A stretch of 64,000 nt of DNA from Prunus persica (lineage: Eukaryota; Streptophyta; Magnoliopsida; Rosales; Rosaceae). Every line of letters starts with the position of its first letter. Position 1 is the first letter of the stretch. This document shows, piece after piece, positions 33,050 to 46,178 of the stretch. The notes below the pieces were generated by a model, which saw nothing but the letters and a program-made list of their open reading frames with translations, had not been told where the DNA came from and made no database searches. The stretch covers positions 1,141,134-1,205,133 of the forward strand of contig NC_034012.1 of NCBI RefSeq assembly GCF_000346465.2, in the 5' to 3' direction. Made by a program: the position numbers and the translations under genes.

Positions 33050-33205
33050 AAAAAAAATATGTCCTCTGATTTGGGAAAAAAACTCTCATGCAATGGGATA
33101 ATATTTTTTGCTATTTCGTACTAAGATAATGACACGTGGAATAATTTTTTACTTATCATTGTGTTACTAGCCGAGAATAGCAAAACAATGTTACCTTACA
33201 AAAAA
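33050..33205 (+). repeat. Dispersed repeat, copy 1
   Basis: Contains AACTCTCATGCAATGGGATA and CATTGTGTTACTAGCCGAGA. The inverted copy lies at 35520-35685. MITE-like in size, but terminal repeats were not resolved. Confidence 0.55.
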
Positions 33206-33645
33206 GTTTTTTCCTAATTCAGCCCCATCCTATATATATACCATAAACTTTAAAATATCCTTTGTAATCAATAAATTTATTAAAATTAATGTCGTTTTCT
33301 TATTATTTAATAAAATCAATGCACTTCCCAAGGCTGATGATGTTTCGAAACCGTGAACAGAATCCTGTTTAATTTAGTGGCTCAAGTCAAGACCTCTTCC
33401 TCATGACCAATAGTTCTTCTACTGTTGGGTTTAGTCATTGAAATCGGACATTCATGCATATGCAACCAAAACCAGGTAATTAATTTTTTTTTTTTAAACA
33501 ATAGAACAAGTCACTCTATCAAGCTCTCACTCACAGAAGAAACAAAAGAATCAAAGCAAACCTAACCAGTACGACTTCTCCCATGAACTCAATAAAAGCA
33601 CAACTAACTCACCATCCATCTGTTTCTGTGCCTTACCCTAAATTA

Positions 33646-33664
33646 TTATATATATATATATATA

Positions 33665-33722
<58 letters not shown>
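33646..33722. repeat. Compound (TA)n(GA)n microsatellite
   Basis: About nine TA units, a short GAGGGA junction, then about 27 GA units ending in AGGAGAAGAAG. A likely length-polymorphic locus. Confidence 0.95.
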
Positions 33723-33723
<1 letters not shown>

Positions 33724-35519
33724 AGAAGAAGAAGAAGAAATTACAGGAAACGCGATTTAGTGTCTGCAAATCAACAGTTAATTCTCTGCCAATATGGTAC
33801 GTAGCTAATTGGCTGTCTTCCTATATTCATTCATCTACATCTGCTGGTCCTTTCGTACGTCCTTTTATTATAATTCACACTAATTAATTATTTAATTAAA
33901 GCCATACACATCATATACATATTTTTTAGTTTCTGGGAACGAATTTCATTGCCAAATGAAGAGACCCTGCTCTTCACAACCATCGTGTTTAATTACCTTG
34001 TCTCAAGCATCACAGATTATTACTTGTTTTCTTTTTCTGTGTCTCAGTCAGAAATATTTAATTTTGTTGGGTGTGGCACATACTCAATGCAATATGTTTG
34101 TAATCTGTGCAGTTGCTAGTTTACGGCCATCATGTTCATGTGGGACATTCTTGTTCTTACAACTTTATGTGATTCATCAACATCATTACACATATGCAAT
34201 TTATTTTGATCAAACTTATTGATCATGCAACTAAATACTCATTATTTTTTTTCTATGGAGAATCACTTCTCTATATATATTAATCACTTTAATTGGTTTT
34301 ATGGAGAAGAACCTTTCATGTGTTTCTCCCCATAAGTGATTCTAGCATATCTAGATTCACTCCCAAACGAGCTCTAAATATTAAAAATAATGACACATGT
34401 AATAATATTATTAGTGGTACTGTGGTAAGGATGAGAAAGTCCGGCAAACAAAAGCAATTACAAATGGTTAAATCAAAAAAATAATCAGACAAAAAACAAG
34501 AAAATCGAAAGAAAAAGAAAAAGAAATATGTTAATAAATAATAAACACCTAGGTTAAGTGAGAATGGTGCCCTAGGTATATGTTTTATCAGCTAGCTATA
34601 GCTGATTTTCTTTGGAAGAAAAATATTTTCGTAACTTGGTACATAGGCCTGCATCAGTTTGTTTTGCACATTGGTGATTTAAAGAACTTTTGAGAGATGG
34701 AAAATTCTAAAAAGTCTAAAAATCTCAAAGTATTGTTGAGTTGAGTACATACGTATAAATACATGCATGCATACATACATACATATATACATAAAATTAC
34801 GTATGATATGAACGAACAAAGAAATATTGAATGCTTAAGGGGACAAAAGGAGGAGACAGAGACAGATGAAAGCAGATAATTTGAATATGAAGCTTGCAGT
34901 GCAGCAAAATGAAGTTAATTTCTTCAGCTGGTAATATGAGGCTGGGGGGCTTTATTCCTTCTCAGAGTCCCTGAGCGATGATGATGCCTAGCAATTAACA
35001 CCACCACCTCTATATTTTAGAGGGGATGCGCTGGGCGCTGGGGGGTAGAGCCTAGAGGGCCCTTGAAATTTTCTGCTACACATTGAATGATCTCAACAAC
35101 CATTAGGTTGGGTTAAAACTATAAATTTATGTGGCCTCATAAAAATCGAGTTCGTACGTGATTTCAGTGAACTTTTACAGTCATTAGGTTAAAACCATAA
35201 ATTTTAATAATATTGAAGTTCATCTCTGAAACTTCCAATTTCAGTCATTTCTGCAAATATATGGAGAGTGAGTGAGAAGAGATGATGCTGTGATTTTATT
35301 ACTCGAAATATTTCATCACAAACAAGCAATTTATATATGGCATAAAAAAGGCAAGCTATAACCGATGTTACTGTCACTTCCCAAAACGTACGCGGTTGCA
35401 TTAGTAAAATATTGCTGTATATATATATATTGTTAATCAATCAAATCAGCAAGTACACGGCCTTCTCAGCATCTGGACGTTGACTTGCAAAAACACATAC
35501 TTATAACGTAAACATCACT

Positions 35520-35685
35520 GTTTTGTTATTCCCAATCAATAACACACCGACACGTGAAAAAATTCTCATATATGTCATTGTGTTATTGACTGAGGATAGA
35601 AAAAAAGTGATATCCCGTTGCATGAGAGTTTATCTCATTGACTTGGAGAGCTCAGCTTTATTTATTTATTATTTTTTTCACATAC
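35520..35685 (-). repeat. Dispersed repeat, copy 2 (inverted relative to copy 1)
   Basis: On the minus strand it reads AAACTCTCATGCAACGGGAT, matching copy 1, and on the plus strand CATTGTGTTATTGACTGAGGA also matches copy 1. The two copies therefore share pieces in both orientations, which suggests an internally symmetric (fold-back) element. Confidence 0.5.
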
Positions 35686-36560
35686 AACGAAGGATGCACT
35701 TGCTTGTCTTATCCCCAAGGAACTTGAACTAGAACTCATGGGCATTTACGGATAATTTATTTGTCTAAGTAACTTAAGAGGCTGGTTAAGATATTATGAG
35801 TGTTCAAGAATCAAATTGATCTTTCATTCATTAATATCCAAAGTAATTGGAGTTCGCAACGATGATCATGATACGATGTGGTGGCCCAAATAAAATCTTA
35901 GCAAGAAGATTACATGCTCATTTTTCCTTAATCCAGCATCCATGATTTCTGGATATATATGATAATTAATTACCACATAAACAAAAAATAAACCTAACAA
36001 CTCTGGAAGTTACAAAACATGTGAAATTGAAACCATTGTTAATGTGATTTCAAAAGTCCAACTAAACATTACCTCTTTTAAACACATACATGACAAGGAA
36101 AGTAAGACGCTTAAACAGTTATGAACTTACCACCCTACTACAATGAACCCTAATCTCCTAACCCTGCCCCCCTAATCCTAGGGCAAAACAGTAAATTTAA
36201 GGTGAACAGAGTTATTCTGAACTTTATAAACTAACAATTAACAAGGTCTGAGAGTTTACTTTCCTCTTTGTTTAGGGAAAGTCAATACCCGAACCCACTA
36301 CCCCTGTGAGGTGGTGATTTGCTTTTTTTTGGCACCACGACACAAGGATATTACAAAGGTGCGTTCTTGACTTCTTCCCCTTGTAACGTTCAATTTCTGA
36401 GTAAACCCACCACACCATTCTTTCCTTTCTTCTTCTACCTCTTTCCCACTGCAAAGACAGAGAAATTTAAATGTAATTATTCAAGTGAAATTCCTTAAAA
36501 ACCAAAAATTAACTAATAAATAAGCGAGCTCACCATCTATAAAGGCTATCTAGCTAATTG

Positions 36561-39500
36561 TCATGCGTTCTGTTCACATGTGACCGCAGCCCTAATCCGC
36601 TCAACCGTGCACTTAATTAGATTGTTAACAGTGGCCACAGATCCCAGAGAGAGTTTGGCAGTAGGAACTGAATCAACCAAGATCTGAAATGCTACGGTGA
36701 GTAGGGACCCACCAGACCCAACATCAAGAATTCCTCCTCCTCCTCCTCCTGCGGGCCCAGTAGGCCCGTCTGGTAGGATGGCAAAACCAGATGGCAGAAG
36801 TGCAACATAATCTGGATCTCCACCACTCAACACAACATTCATGGCCACAATATCAACTGGAGCATAAATCACGTATGACCCTGTTGAATCTGTGCAGCTC
36901 TCCTGAAGTATCAGCATATTGCTTTGGCTTGAATTTGCACTCTGCAACATGAAATTAATTAGCTTGGTCACCACAGTTTTTAATTAAATACTAAGGTTAG
37001 GAGGATATATTTATAAATTTATGATGATATTTATACTATCACACGTATATTTATGATGTCAGACTGTAAATATGTTTATGATGTCAGACTGTAAATTCGA
37101 ACCGCACAATCATTCAATAATTAACTTGACCGATAGTTTAGATTCACACTCTCGATGCATATATGTTCTAGGAGACTTACATTAACCCTCAGTAGGGAGA
37201 CACAGTTGCCTGGATCACGACCATTAGCTATATGTGCCATCTCTTGCACTAGGCCACCGTTTGAAAGTATATCCCACTGAAGATTGTATGACACAAATTA
37301 AATGAATATGTATGTTTAATCGGAAATGCCCTAATATTTGAGATGTATATTCATGTTTAATTAATATCTATACCTCAGTACGAGAGTTCTCATCTCGCAG
37401 GAAATCAAAAACTCTCTTGGGAGGGACTGGAATCCAGAAGGAAGTTGCAGCACTAAGCACAATCCCAGGAGGCCTGCCAGGATCATCCATACTTTTTCTG
37501 GTCATGACCCTCACATCATCTGAACCTGTTGCTGATAATGTTGTCCATGCATGGGCAGTAGAAGCACCCACACCAGTGCAGAAGCTCATCACCATTCTTT
37601 GCGCCAGCTTCAGCATACTTTTCCTCCCTTCTGGACTAGTTATCACTGTATATATATAATACTATAAGAATTGGAAACCCATGAAGTTGATATAAAGGAA
37701 AATATATACCATTAGTTAACAAAGGGAAGTAAATTATTAAGATTAATGAGTGTGTACCACAGAGATCTCCAGCAGGAATGTTACTGGCCATTGAACTGGC
37801 AAGACGTTCGCATTGCCTATCAAGTGTAGCCACCCAACGCTTTGCCCCAAAGGCAAGACCAGAGTTAACTAGAGGCCTGTATATGTTGTGAACAGACCTA
37901 TCATCCACTTCAACATGTTCCACCCATATAACCTACACAATCATGCAAAGAAAACCATGAGAAAAAAAAAACACATGAACTATGTAACTTAATCAGAAGA
38001 GTAAGAAACATTGTGCACCTTGGAGTAACCATTTGGCAATTCTTGGATTAAGCAACCGGATGGCCTTCTTCGACTTCTTGAAATTGGACTTGGGCGTAGG
38101 TTGTCCAAGGAAACATCAACCACTGCCCAAGTTCCATCAACATGCTGCTTGCAGTACCTTACAAAGTAATTCTCACGGGTCGGAACCAGTGGCGAGGGCA
38201 CTTGGAACTCAGCTGTCATCTATACATTATAGAAAGAAAATGTAGCCTTTTAGCATACATAATATATATGACTTTTGCTTTGAGGATGTTCTACAAGTTA
38301 ATTGTTTGAGTCATTGCAAATTCAGATTAATTAGTGTGTACTAACCACTTGTAAGGCTCCATTGTAGTTCCCAGCTACTCCAGTTGATAGGATATCGAGG
38401 GTCATTGCTCTTGAAACAATACCACAAAAGACAGTAGACCATTGGTTCTGAAATGCATCATGGATCATGAAAAATTTAGAGATATATAGTCAAATTCCAA
38501 TTAAATTAGAAGTTCAGTTAATGTTCAATTATATATGTTAATTACCACATCCATGAGAATCTCAACAAGGTTAACATGATTCATGATGACCAGCGCTGAT
38601 TCTCTTGAAGCTTCAGACTTCAAACCCAATGGTGTGGGGCCAATTCCCCTAGGAAACGTCCTCAAGTATTCATCTTCATTCAAAATTTCATGATTATGAG
38701 ATGAGTTATGGTCACCAGGGACCCATAAAGGCTCTCCAGCCTGAGCCATTCTAATGAGTTCTTCCATGGCTGCCACGGCAAGCTCAATAATCATCGGCTT
38801 ATCTGCGTCGGTGGGCACTGAAACTGACCTGAGAAGATCACTTGATGATCCATACATCTCTCCCACAAAACCCGATTGAGCCCCGAAACTGCCAACCCCG
38901 AGATCAAGGGAGCGGGAAGGCACATGAGGTGGAATGTGAGAAGAAAATGAGCTTGCCAAAGGCTTGCCAACATATTTGGCAGCAATTGAAGATATCCTAT
39001 CAATCTGTACAGGTCAGGCAATAAACCAAAGTCATTTATAGTGAAAAAGGATTATTAAAAAAAATGAAAATGGAATCAATTAATTGTGTTTTGATCATCA
39101 CCTCTTCACGCAAACGAGCATTTTCGATCCTCAAATGCTGCTCATCAAATGACATCTCACCAAGAGCAGCTGGTCCTCCACAGTTGGGGCATGTGGCATT
39201 GCCGAGGGCTTCCTTGTACCTGTTGTTCTCGGCGCGAAGCTTGTCGTTCTCTGATTTCAAAATTGAATTCTCATGGCGTTCTTGTTGAGCCTAAGAATAA
39301 ATATCGTAGTTAATGTCAAAACATATACACAAAAGTAAACCAAGTTATTGGAGAGAGCTTAATGTGTATAGAGATTGCATAAAATTAAAGTCCTTAATAA
39401 CTAGTACAAAGTCAAATAAAAGTCTCAAAGATAATAAAGGATAATTCCTCATACGTTGGAACTAAATGACTTTAAGGAAACGCATATTGAATTGTTTTTT

Positions 39501-40020
39501 TTTTCTTCCTACATACACATAAGTGTGTCTGTAATTTTCTACCTTCATTTGGGTGCGCTTGTTTTGGAACCAAAATTTGACTTGCAAAGGCTCTAACCCT
39601 AGTTCACGGCTCAGCTCCTTCCTTTGCTTGTCGTCTGGGTGAGGACACTCCTTGAAGAATCTGATAATTTTGATCGACAAAAATTGTGTTCACGATGAAG
39701 TTGATGATCTCAAAAACCCTAAAAAGCAAGATTAAAAAAACAACACAACAAAACGCTTACGCTTCCATCTCTTGGATTTGACGCTGGGTGTGGCGATGGT
39801 AACGTTTTCGTTTGGGGCGTGGACCGGTGTTGTTAGGATCTTGCTCATCGCCGGAGGGAGCATCCGTAGTCGTTTCGGTGCCGGATTTGGTCTCGAAATC
39901 ATCGTCCAGCAGTCTGCTCTTTCCTAGTACTTCAGTACTTTCCGAGGCTTTGTGGGTGCTGCTGGTCGTCATATGATCGAGGATATGGTGGTGATTCTCG
40001 AACATGCTTGGCTGATACAT
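36561..40020 (-). CDS. PDF2: HD-ZIP IV transcription factor (PROTODERMAL FACTOR 2 / MERISTEM L1 type)
   Basis: Nuclear regulator of epidermal (L1) cell identity that binds L1-box promoters. Ten exons (40020-39761, 39660-39543, 39290-39102, 39004-38546, 38447-38346, 38219-38019, 37932-37758, 37645-37374, 37276-37181, 36941-36561) total 2253 nt, 750 aa, the usual length. The start [17 protein letters not shown] is typical of ATML1/PDF2. The homeodomain (about 68-126) includes [18 protein letters not shown] and [16 protein letters not shown] zipper-loop-zipper follows with the CPNCGGP loop (about 160-166), then a START lipid-binding domain (about 255-485) containing [16 protein letters not shown], and a HD-SAD region with [21 protein letters not shown]2 and ATML1 are close paralogues and cannot be separated here. 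Confidence 0.94.
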
Positions 40021-40922
40021 TTTTCTCTCCTCGTCGAATCCCTAAAATTTAGGAATATTGTTCTAGATATATACTTATCTCTCTTGTCTTAATTTCAATC
40101 TGCCAACACAAAGAATTTAACATTAAAAAAATAAAGGGCACCGCACACTGAGAAACATGTTAAAGAACTCAGACCAACAACACTCAGAGAGGTTTTTTTG
40201 GAATTAAGACTCTTTAAACTAGTTAAAAATATATATAATTATAAACAAACAGTGAAGAAAAAGAAAAACATTTTTAAAAAATTAAGAAAAGATAAATAAA
40301 CCATCTTACTTCTGCCCAATCCATAGAAAGAAAAAACTTGGGGACGAGAAAATTAATTTGTAAGAAATACCGAAGCTAAAAATCTGGGAGCTACAGCATA
40401 ATAAATGGTTGGTAAGTTTATAGGGCAAGTGATCTGTATTTCCATTCTGGAAGTAGAAATAAATTTCTGTACAGGATAAAGCTGTAAACCATGTATCTAC
40501 ATACATACAAGTCTTCCCCCCAGCCCCACCTCTCTCTCTCTCTCTCTCTCTCTGAAGATTTACCGTTTCGACCTAAAAGGATTTTGCTTCAAATGCATCC
40601 CATAAAACCCTATATATGCTAATATATTTATGATCCCTATATAGAATGAACACTTGGGATGACAAAATACACGCATATATACGCGTGAATGTACATGTAT
40701 CTAGAAAAATAAAAATTCCCAAAATCTCAAAAGTAATATTATACAAACCCCACACCGCCTAAAAGAATACTGACCTGAGATGCGATGATATTAGCTGGGA
40801 AGGTTACAACTTTCTTCCCCTAAATGAAAGTTTCATGCACTTGTCCCTCGCCGGAAGCATTTTTCCGGCTGCCATATACATATCTCACTCTCAAAGAAAC
40901 CCTAGACTAGACTGCACACCAT

Positions 40923-40961
<39 letters not shown>

Positions 40962-41819
40962 TTTTCTCTTCTCTCTCTTCTCTTTGACTCTGAAGAGGTA
41001 AGAGGTAGTTGCTGGGTATGGTGTTATTGGGGGTTGACTCTTTGTGTGGGGTTGTTGGGTTTTTGAACTTTTAATAGATTCTCTGGCAGTGTCTGAGCAA
41101 AGCTAAATAGGATTAGTTCAAGTAACAAACGGGCAGAAAGGACTAGAACTACGGTTTTGGGCCTTCAGAAAGTCATTAGCCTTTTTGTTCTTACGTGCTA
41201 AATGACTGGGATAATACTTAATGAGTTTTCAAACACGCTAAACAAGGATTATAACGCCCACTAAACTCGATCTCGGTTTTCCATCCCCACCCTCTCTCTC
41301 TCTCTCTGCTGAAAATAACGGAAGTTTTTTTTTTCTTTTTTTTTTTTCCTAGAAATTATAAACGGGGACTTAGGAGACAATCCGTTAGACTAATGCATAT
41401 ATATTAGTTAGGAAAAAAAGAAAAGAAAAATGGTGACTTAAGGAAGCTTAAGGGTCAAAGTAGCTGACCCTCTGAGCTAGCTAGACTACGGGGAAGAAAG
41501 ATCTCCGTTCCCGTTGTGATTGTTGTGAGGTTTCGGGAGCAGATTGAAGATTTCTGTTGAGTTTGTAAAGGGGTTTAAGAATATGAATGCGGTGATGAAG
41601 AAGAGAGAGAGAGAGAGAAAGAGAAAGAAACGGACGAGAAAAAAGAGGAGATAGAATCCAAATAGCGAAAGAGAGAGAGAGAGAGAGAGACTTTAGGGAA
41701 GGGGAGAAGAAAGAGGAACAGGTGGAGAGGATGTGACAGCGAAGGAGTTAATGCAGAGCGTATTGAGAGGGTGCGATAGCATTTATGGAGGGAAGGAGAG
41801 GTGTAAATGCGAAGCATGC

Positions 41820-41879
<60 letters not shown>

Positions 41880-41900
41880 ATCATCAGGGTTTGGCACCTC
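40021..41900 (-). promoter_or_regulatory. Leader and promoter region of the HD-ZIP IV gene
   Basis: Pyrimidine-rich (CT) runs on the plus strand at 40531-40553 and 40925-40960, and (GA) runs at 41600-41620, 41665-41690 and 41822-41876. A long 5' leader, possibly with an intron, is usual for this family. I did not find a convincing L1 box (TAAATGYA). No splice sites assigned. Confidence 0.4.
41822..41876. repeat. (GA)n microsatellite
   Basis: About 27 uninterrupted GA units. It creates an artefactual Arg/Glu-repeat open frame. Confidence 0.95.
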
Positions 41901-42487
41901 ATCATCCTCATGTTTTAAATTTCGTATAGGGAGTATGGTGAAATGAATTACGTCTTCTTAACTGCCCTAACTTAAGTTTCAACGTTCACTCCCTCAGCCA
42001 TTCCCTCTGTATTGTCATTTTTGTTTCTTCTTCTTTTCTTTCGGATGAACAGCTTCCTATGTTGGATATATAATCAACAATGCGATTCTCATCAATAATC
42101 ATGTTGATATCGAGTTCGGCTCATCTGAGTTTTATGGCTTCATAAAAGAAATAATATTTATTCGGATCGATAACAAGCTTTTCACATTGAAGTATTGATT
42201 TCCAAGAACATGTTTGTGATTAAAAACACGGTTATAATTTTTAGTTAAATTAATTTCCAATAACATGTTTACAATATGCATATGAGTTTGTATTTGCGTA
42301 AGAAAGCAAGCAACACGTAGATTACAAATGATTCATTGTACATAGTCATTTTAATTTCTTATTTCACTGAAAATTGAATCTTAACATTTCAAATACATTG
42401 GATTCATAAAACCAACTCAGGTTTATTATGAAATTCTTCTAACCAAATGGACCCTAAATAAATTTATAGGATATAATATTGAGTGAT

Positions 42488-43147
42488 GCTAAACGAACTC
42501 TAAAATTAATTGAGTACATCCTACAACCAAATTATTTATTGGATTACTAATTTATCCTAATATAAAATAACCAAAAAGAATATAATGATGTGAAATAAAT
42601 ATAATTTTAATAAGTACACCCTACTTACCATATCCTGCTTAATCAAATGTCAGCCATCATTATCAATTGAAGAATAAACTTGGTTGTTTTGTCCAAAAAA
42701 AAAAACATGGCTGGACTCACTGTTTACTCCTTTGTTCAACACAAAGAGAAGAAAACAATATTTGGTGTCATAAAAGAAAACAAAATCGGGATGATTCATA
42801 CAAAAATTGCATATAGAATCTTTGTATGGACATTGAAACCTTTTCTGTCTTTATTTTTCCCCCTACTATGAGGTTGCCCTATTAAATCTACTCCCACAAC
42901 TATTTAAGAAATTAAAGATTTTGATGCAAACTCAAAATTTAAAAAGAGAGTACGAATTCATATAAAAAAGAGAAACCTGGTTTAAGATTTGTATTAGAGT
43001 GTTGTGTGATAGAGTGTATTAGGGTGTACCATGGGATATTTTTGATAATTAAATAGGGTGTAGTTAGTGAATTTTACATTTTGATTAAAATAATAGGATG
43101 TACTTAGATCATAGGGTGTACACAATTAATTTTAGGATTCGTTTAGC
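42488..43147. mobile_element. Non-autonomous TIR element, 660 bp
   Basis: Terminal inverted repeats of about 36 bp starting GCTAAACGAA at the left and, inverted, at the right (43112-43147), with about four mismatches over CTAAAATTAATTG and GTACA(T/C)CCTA. AT-rich interior with no transposase frame. Flanking target duplication not clear, so the superfamily is not assigned. Confidence 0.65.
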
Positions 43148-43483
43148 AGTACCTTGTTAAATTTAATTGATATGAAATATACTCTTTTATATTATTTGTT
43201 TCTTAAAGTATTTCAGCTTATCTATCAATTTTCATTTTTCAAAGTGCAAAACATAAGAGTAAATTTCACGATCTCTCAATAAATGGTAAAATTGACTTGA
43301 ATTGAAGAAAATCAAATGGCTCTAAGTTTATTTTTAGTTGTTGATAAGAACAAATTCCTCAAATTGGATATGTCAAATCATCACACTTGTATTTACATGA
43401 CAACATCAATTGTCGAATACGTCTAGCTTCCTAGATATCAAATATTAATATTGGTAATGTACTGATGTGAAATACATACACAC

Positions 43484-43514
<31 letters not shown>

Positions 43515-43529
43515 GAAATTCTCTTATGC

Positions 43530-44192
43530 AGACGTCCGGACGTTATTATCGTGTGGACATGTATTTTCTACTATCTCTCCATGCTTTCCTCCTTGTTTAC
43601 AATGGCATCCGCACGATAATAACGTGTAGAGGGATTTTTCAAATAAGATTATCTGAATGACACCCTTGTAAAGCCCACCATACACTGTATTTCATTAATT
43701 CAAACCGTCTATTTTGTAGATATTCATTTGAAGATCATCTCTGCGAAAAAATCCCTTGAATATGATATCATTTAACCACTCAATTAAATTATTGAAATTT
43801 TAGTACTTTCTTGAAGCACCGCGTTGATTGATTTTGTATGATACAATTTGATGTCTAAACGGTTTCCGATTTGTCTAATTTTTTTTTGTAAGGATGATTA
43901 ATAAATGAAGACCTAAAAAATAGATGGTTTGAATCATTGGAAAAAAATAAATTGTAAAGTACCCTAAAGGGCGTCCTTCAAATAAAATTATTAGAGTGAT
44001 ATATGTATATATGTAGTCCCCTTCTATTGAGGGATCCCTCAAATCCCTTATTCAAATGATTTTTTTGTAGAGATAATCTTTGAATGAGTATCTACAAAAT
44101 AGACGGTTTGGATTAGTGAAATACAATATGGAGTGGCTCCTACAAAAGTGTCCCTCAAATAAGCTTATTTGAGGGATCCCTCAACCAAAACT

Positions 44193-44226
<34 letters not shown>

Positions 44227-44250
44227 TCCTTTAATTGAGAGATCTCTCAA
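43530..44250. repeat. Fold-back repeat region with GATC-centred palindromes
   Basis: Arm 43672-43753 (AAACCGTCTATTTTGTAGAT) is inverted at about 44060-44140 (ATCTACAAAATAGACGGTTT); a third, shorter copy lies at 43905-43990. Palindrome TTGAGGGATCCCTCAA occurs at 44027-44042 and 44169-44184, and a paired variant TTGAGAGATCTCTCAA at 44235-44250. CAAATAAGCTTATTTG is a further palindrome at about 44157-44172. No gene. Confidence 0.75.
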
Positions 44251-45593
44251 ATATTAATGAATTATATTGTTGTTGAATGTTGATGTGAATTGTCAAAGGA
44301 TTAATATCCTGTCTAACCCTCTCTGACCCATTGTTTAATTTGTTCTTAATTGAATATGTCCTTCAGATTTTTCTGGTTTGGTAGGATGAAAGAAAAGTTG
44401 GAGGAAAGGGGATTCTTCATGGTTGATCAGTTAATTGAAAAGGATAATTAAAAAAGGACATACAAATTAATAGTATATTTTTTTTTGAGAGTCTTTTTTA
44501 ATAGTCTAAATGAGTTGTCTTAGTGGGAGATTCTTCAATAAGTATTTTATTTTAAGGATTGGTTACATATTTCTAATTAAGGTAGTCTCTTAGATGCAAT
44601 CCAACGGCCGAGATTAGAAGTATGTAACCAATCATTAACTTAAATACTTATTGAAGAATGCCCCGTTTTACTAAGTCGAATCGGTTTTTGTGGGCATGAA
44701 CTTTTAGACTTACAAAATTTTCTATTATTATTTTGATTGGGTTGTGTTGGGTTGGGTTATCAATCAAAATTCGAACAAGAACAATATTTACTTTTGCAAG
44801 GCTAGCTCTCTGTGGCAGGTCATTTGTTAACAATAGCAAGAATTTACATTCCTTGTTTTTAAATGTTCACCCACCATATTATTATAAATTCAAATGTGCA
44901 TTTATTACATTTTTCAGTTTTTGTGAAAATTAATATGGTGGGTCACAAATTTTAATTCTGCTTGATGTTGTTTTGAAGATCATGTCACTGATCAACTAGG
45001 GCCTTAGCCAACATTAATGGGAATCCTTGTCTTGTTTGATTTGCTTGGTGGAACAACAAATCTTCATCATCATAGGCCTACAGCTAGCTTTTATGTAAGG
45101 AACATTGCAATATTCTGGATGCGTCGAGAGCAATCACAAGGAATAAATATTCCAATATCATGTAACTTTCAATGAATTATAAGTTTTGCATTAATATATC
45201 ATGCATACATTATAAAACTGCTCAACCTTCTTCAAGGTGGCATCGTTCTTAGTTGGGGAGAATCACCAATTGGGAGTTGAAAAGATAAGTGCTTAGAATA
45301 AATTTACACCAATACTTATATATAAGGGGTTCATCTAATAAATAATATTGAAAGCAATACAACAACTTCCTTTATTTCCATGGCAACAAATCAGTTGGTA
45401 AATTCCACACACTAATTTTTAAAAACCAAGACCCAAAAAAGACACAAATGAATCATTAGTAGTACACAAACTACATATTTATCATAATTTATAATCTCAA
45501 TAATTATTATCGTATACCTAGAATACTACATAAGTTGATTGTAAATCTATTGATCATAATGTGTGGTTCAAATTAACAGTTTGTCGACATACA

Positions 45594-46178
45594 TTATTTC
45601 TTCAGTTCTACCTTGGATTTACAAACGGAGTCAGCGCTCTGGGTTTTGATCGTGATAGAGATGTTGCATTCGCTGTAACTAGTTGCCTTCATCTCAAAGA
45701 CCTTCAACAAGCTCACCTTGCCATGCAGGGTGGTTTCTGAAGTAAAATTCAATACCCCAACCAAAATCACATCACCCAGAAAATGGGTATCAGTAACCAA
45801 TTTGTCAGCTAAAATACTCACAGAAGAGGTGATGTTATGAGTCGCACGAGCTGGAATTGTGTCTTTTTCGATCGGAGCTTCAGCAACGACATTCCCACGA
45901 TAACTGATATGAGCTGTGCTGTTTTCATACTTAAAGCCTCCATAGTTTGGATTTTTCACTGTGATCAATATCCCAATTGATACATTCAACCTTACCACTG
46001 GAGTAACTACCAATTCAAAGCTTTCTAGGGTCACCGGCTTGGTGAAGATTGAAGGTTCTTTGGGTTTTAAGATTGTAACGAACAGAACGACTAGAACGAC
46101 TAGAACAACTAAGATGACAATGAGGAGAATGCCAGTGACAGCAGCAAAGATTTTTAAACCTTTGCGAGAGCCTGCCAT
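45594..46178 (-). CDS. LEA_2-domain membrane protein (NHL/LEA14-like)
   Basis: Single-exon gene, 194 aa. A short basic cytosolic tail (MAGSRKGLK) is followed by one strong transmembrane helix of Leu/Val/Ile (about residues 10-36). Then comes an extracytosolic LEA_2 domain (about 75-180) with LNVSIGILITVKNPNYGGFK and ENSTAHISYRG. Such proteins (NDR1/HIN1-like relatives, for example the At1g64065 group) sit in the plasma or endomembrane; some act in defence or drought responses, but the role of this one is unknown. Intron-free structure is usual. It lies tail-to-head with COBL7, about 750 bp from its 3' end. Confidence 0.88.
   Translation of the reverse strand: MAGSRKGLKIFAAVTGILLIVILVVLVVLVVLFVTILKPKEPSIFTKPVTLESFELVVTPVVRLNVSIGILITVKNPNYGGFKYENSTAHISYRGNVVAEAPIEKDTIPARATHNITSSVSILADKLVTDTHFLGDVILVGVLNFTSETTLHGKVSLLKVFEMKATSYSECNISITIKTQSADSVCKSKVELKK

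Larger units (their letters stand above)
31966..36560. other. Intergenic region between the convergent PCFS4 and HD-ZIP IV genes
   Basis: Includes the PCFS4 3' UTR (to about 32680), an A-rich tract (32910-32927), a (TA)n(GA)n microsatellite (33646-33722), CATA-type repeats (34740-34795) and an inverted pair of related repeats (33050-33205 and 35520-35685). No protein gene is supported; a noncoding transcript cannot be excluded. Confidence 0.5.
41900..45593. other. AT-rich intergenic region rich in inverted repeats
   Basis: Contains a 660-bp TIR element (42488-43147), a fold-back region (43500-44250) and TA microsatellites (43495-43515, 44197-44225). No supported gene. Confidence 0.55.

Noticed and set aside
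36272..36454. Small minus-strand frame downstream of the HD-ZIP IV gene
   Set aside because: No family resemblance; lies in 3' flanking sequence.
41733..41918. Open frame with a long Arg/Glu repeat
   Set aside because: Produced entirely by the (GA)n microsatellite.
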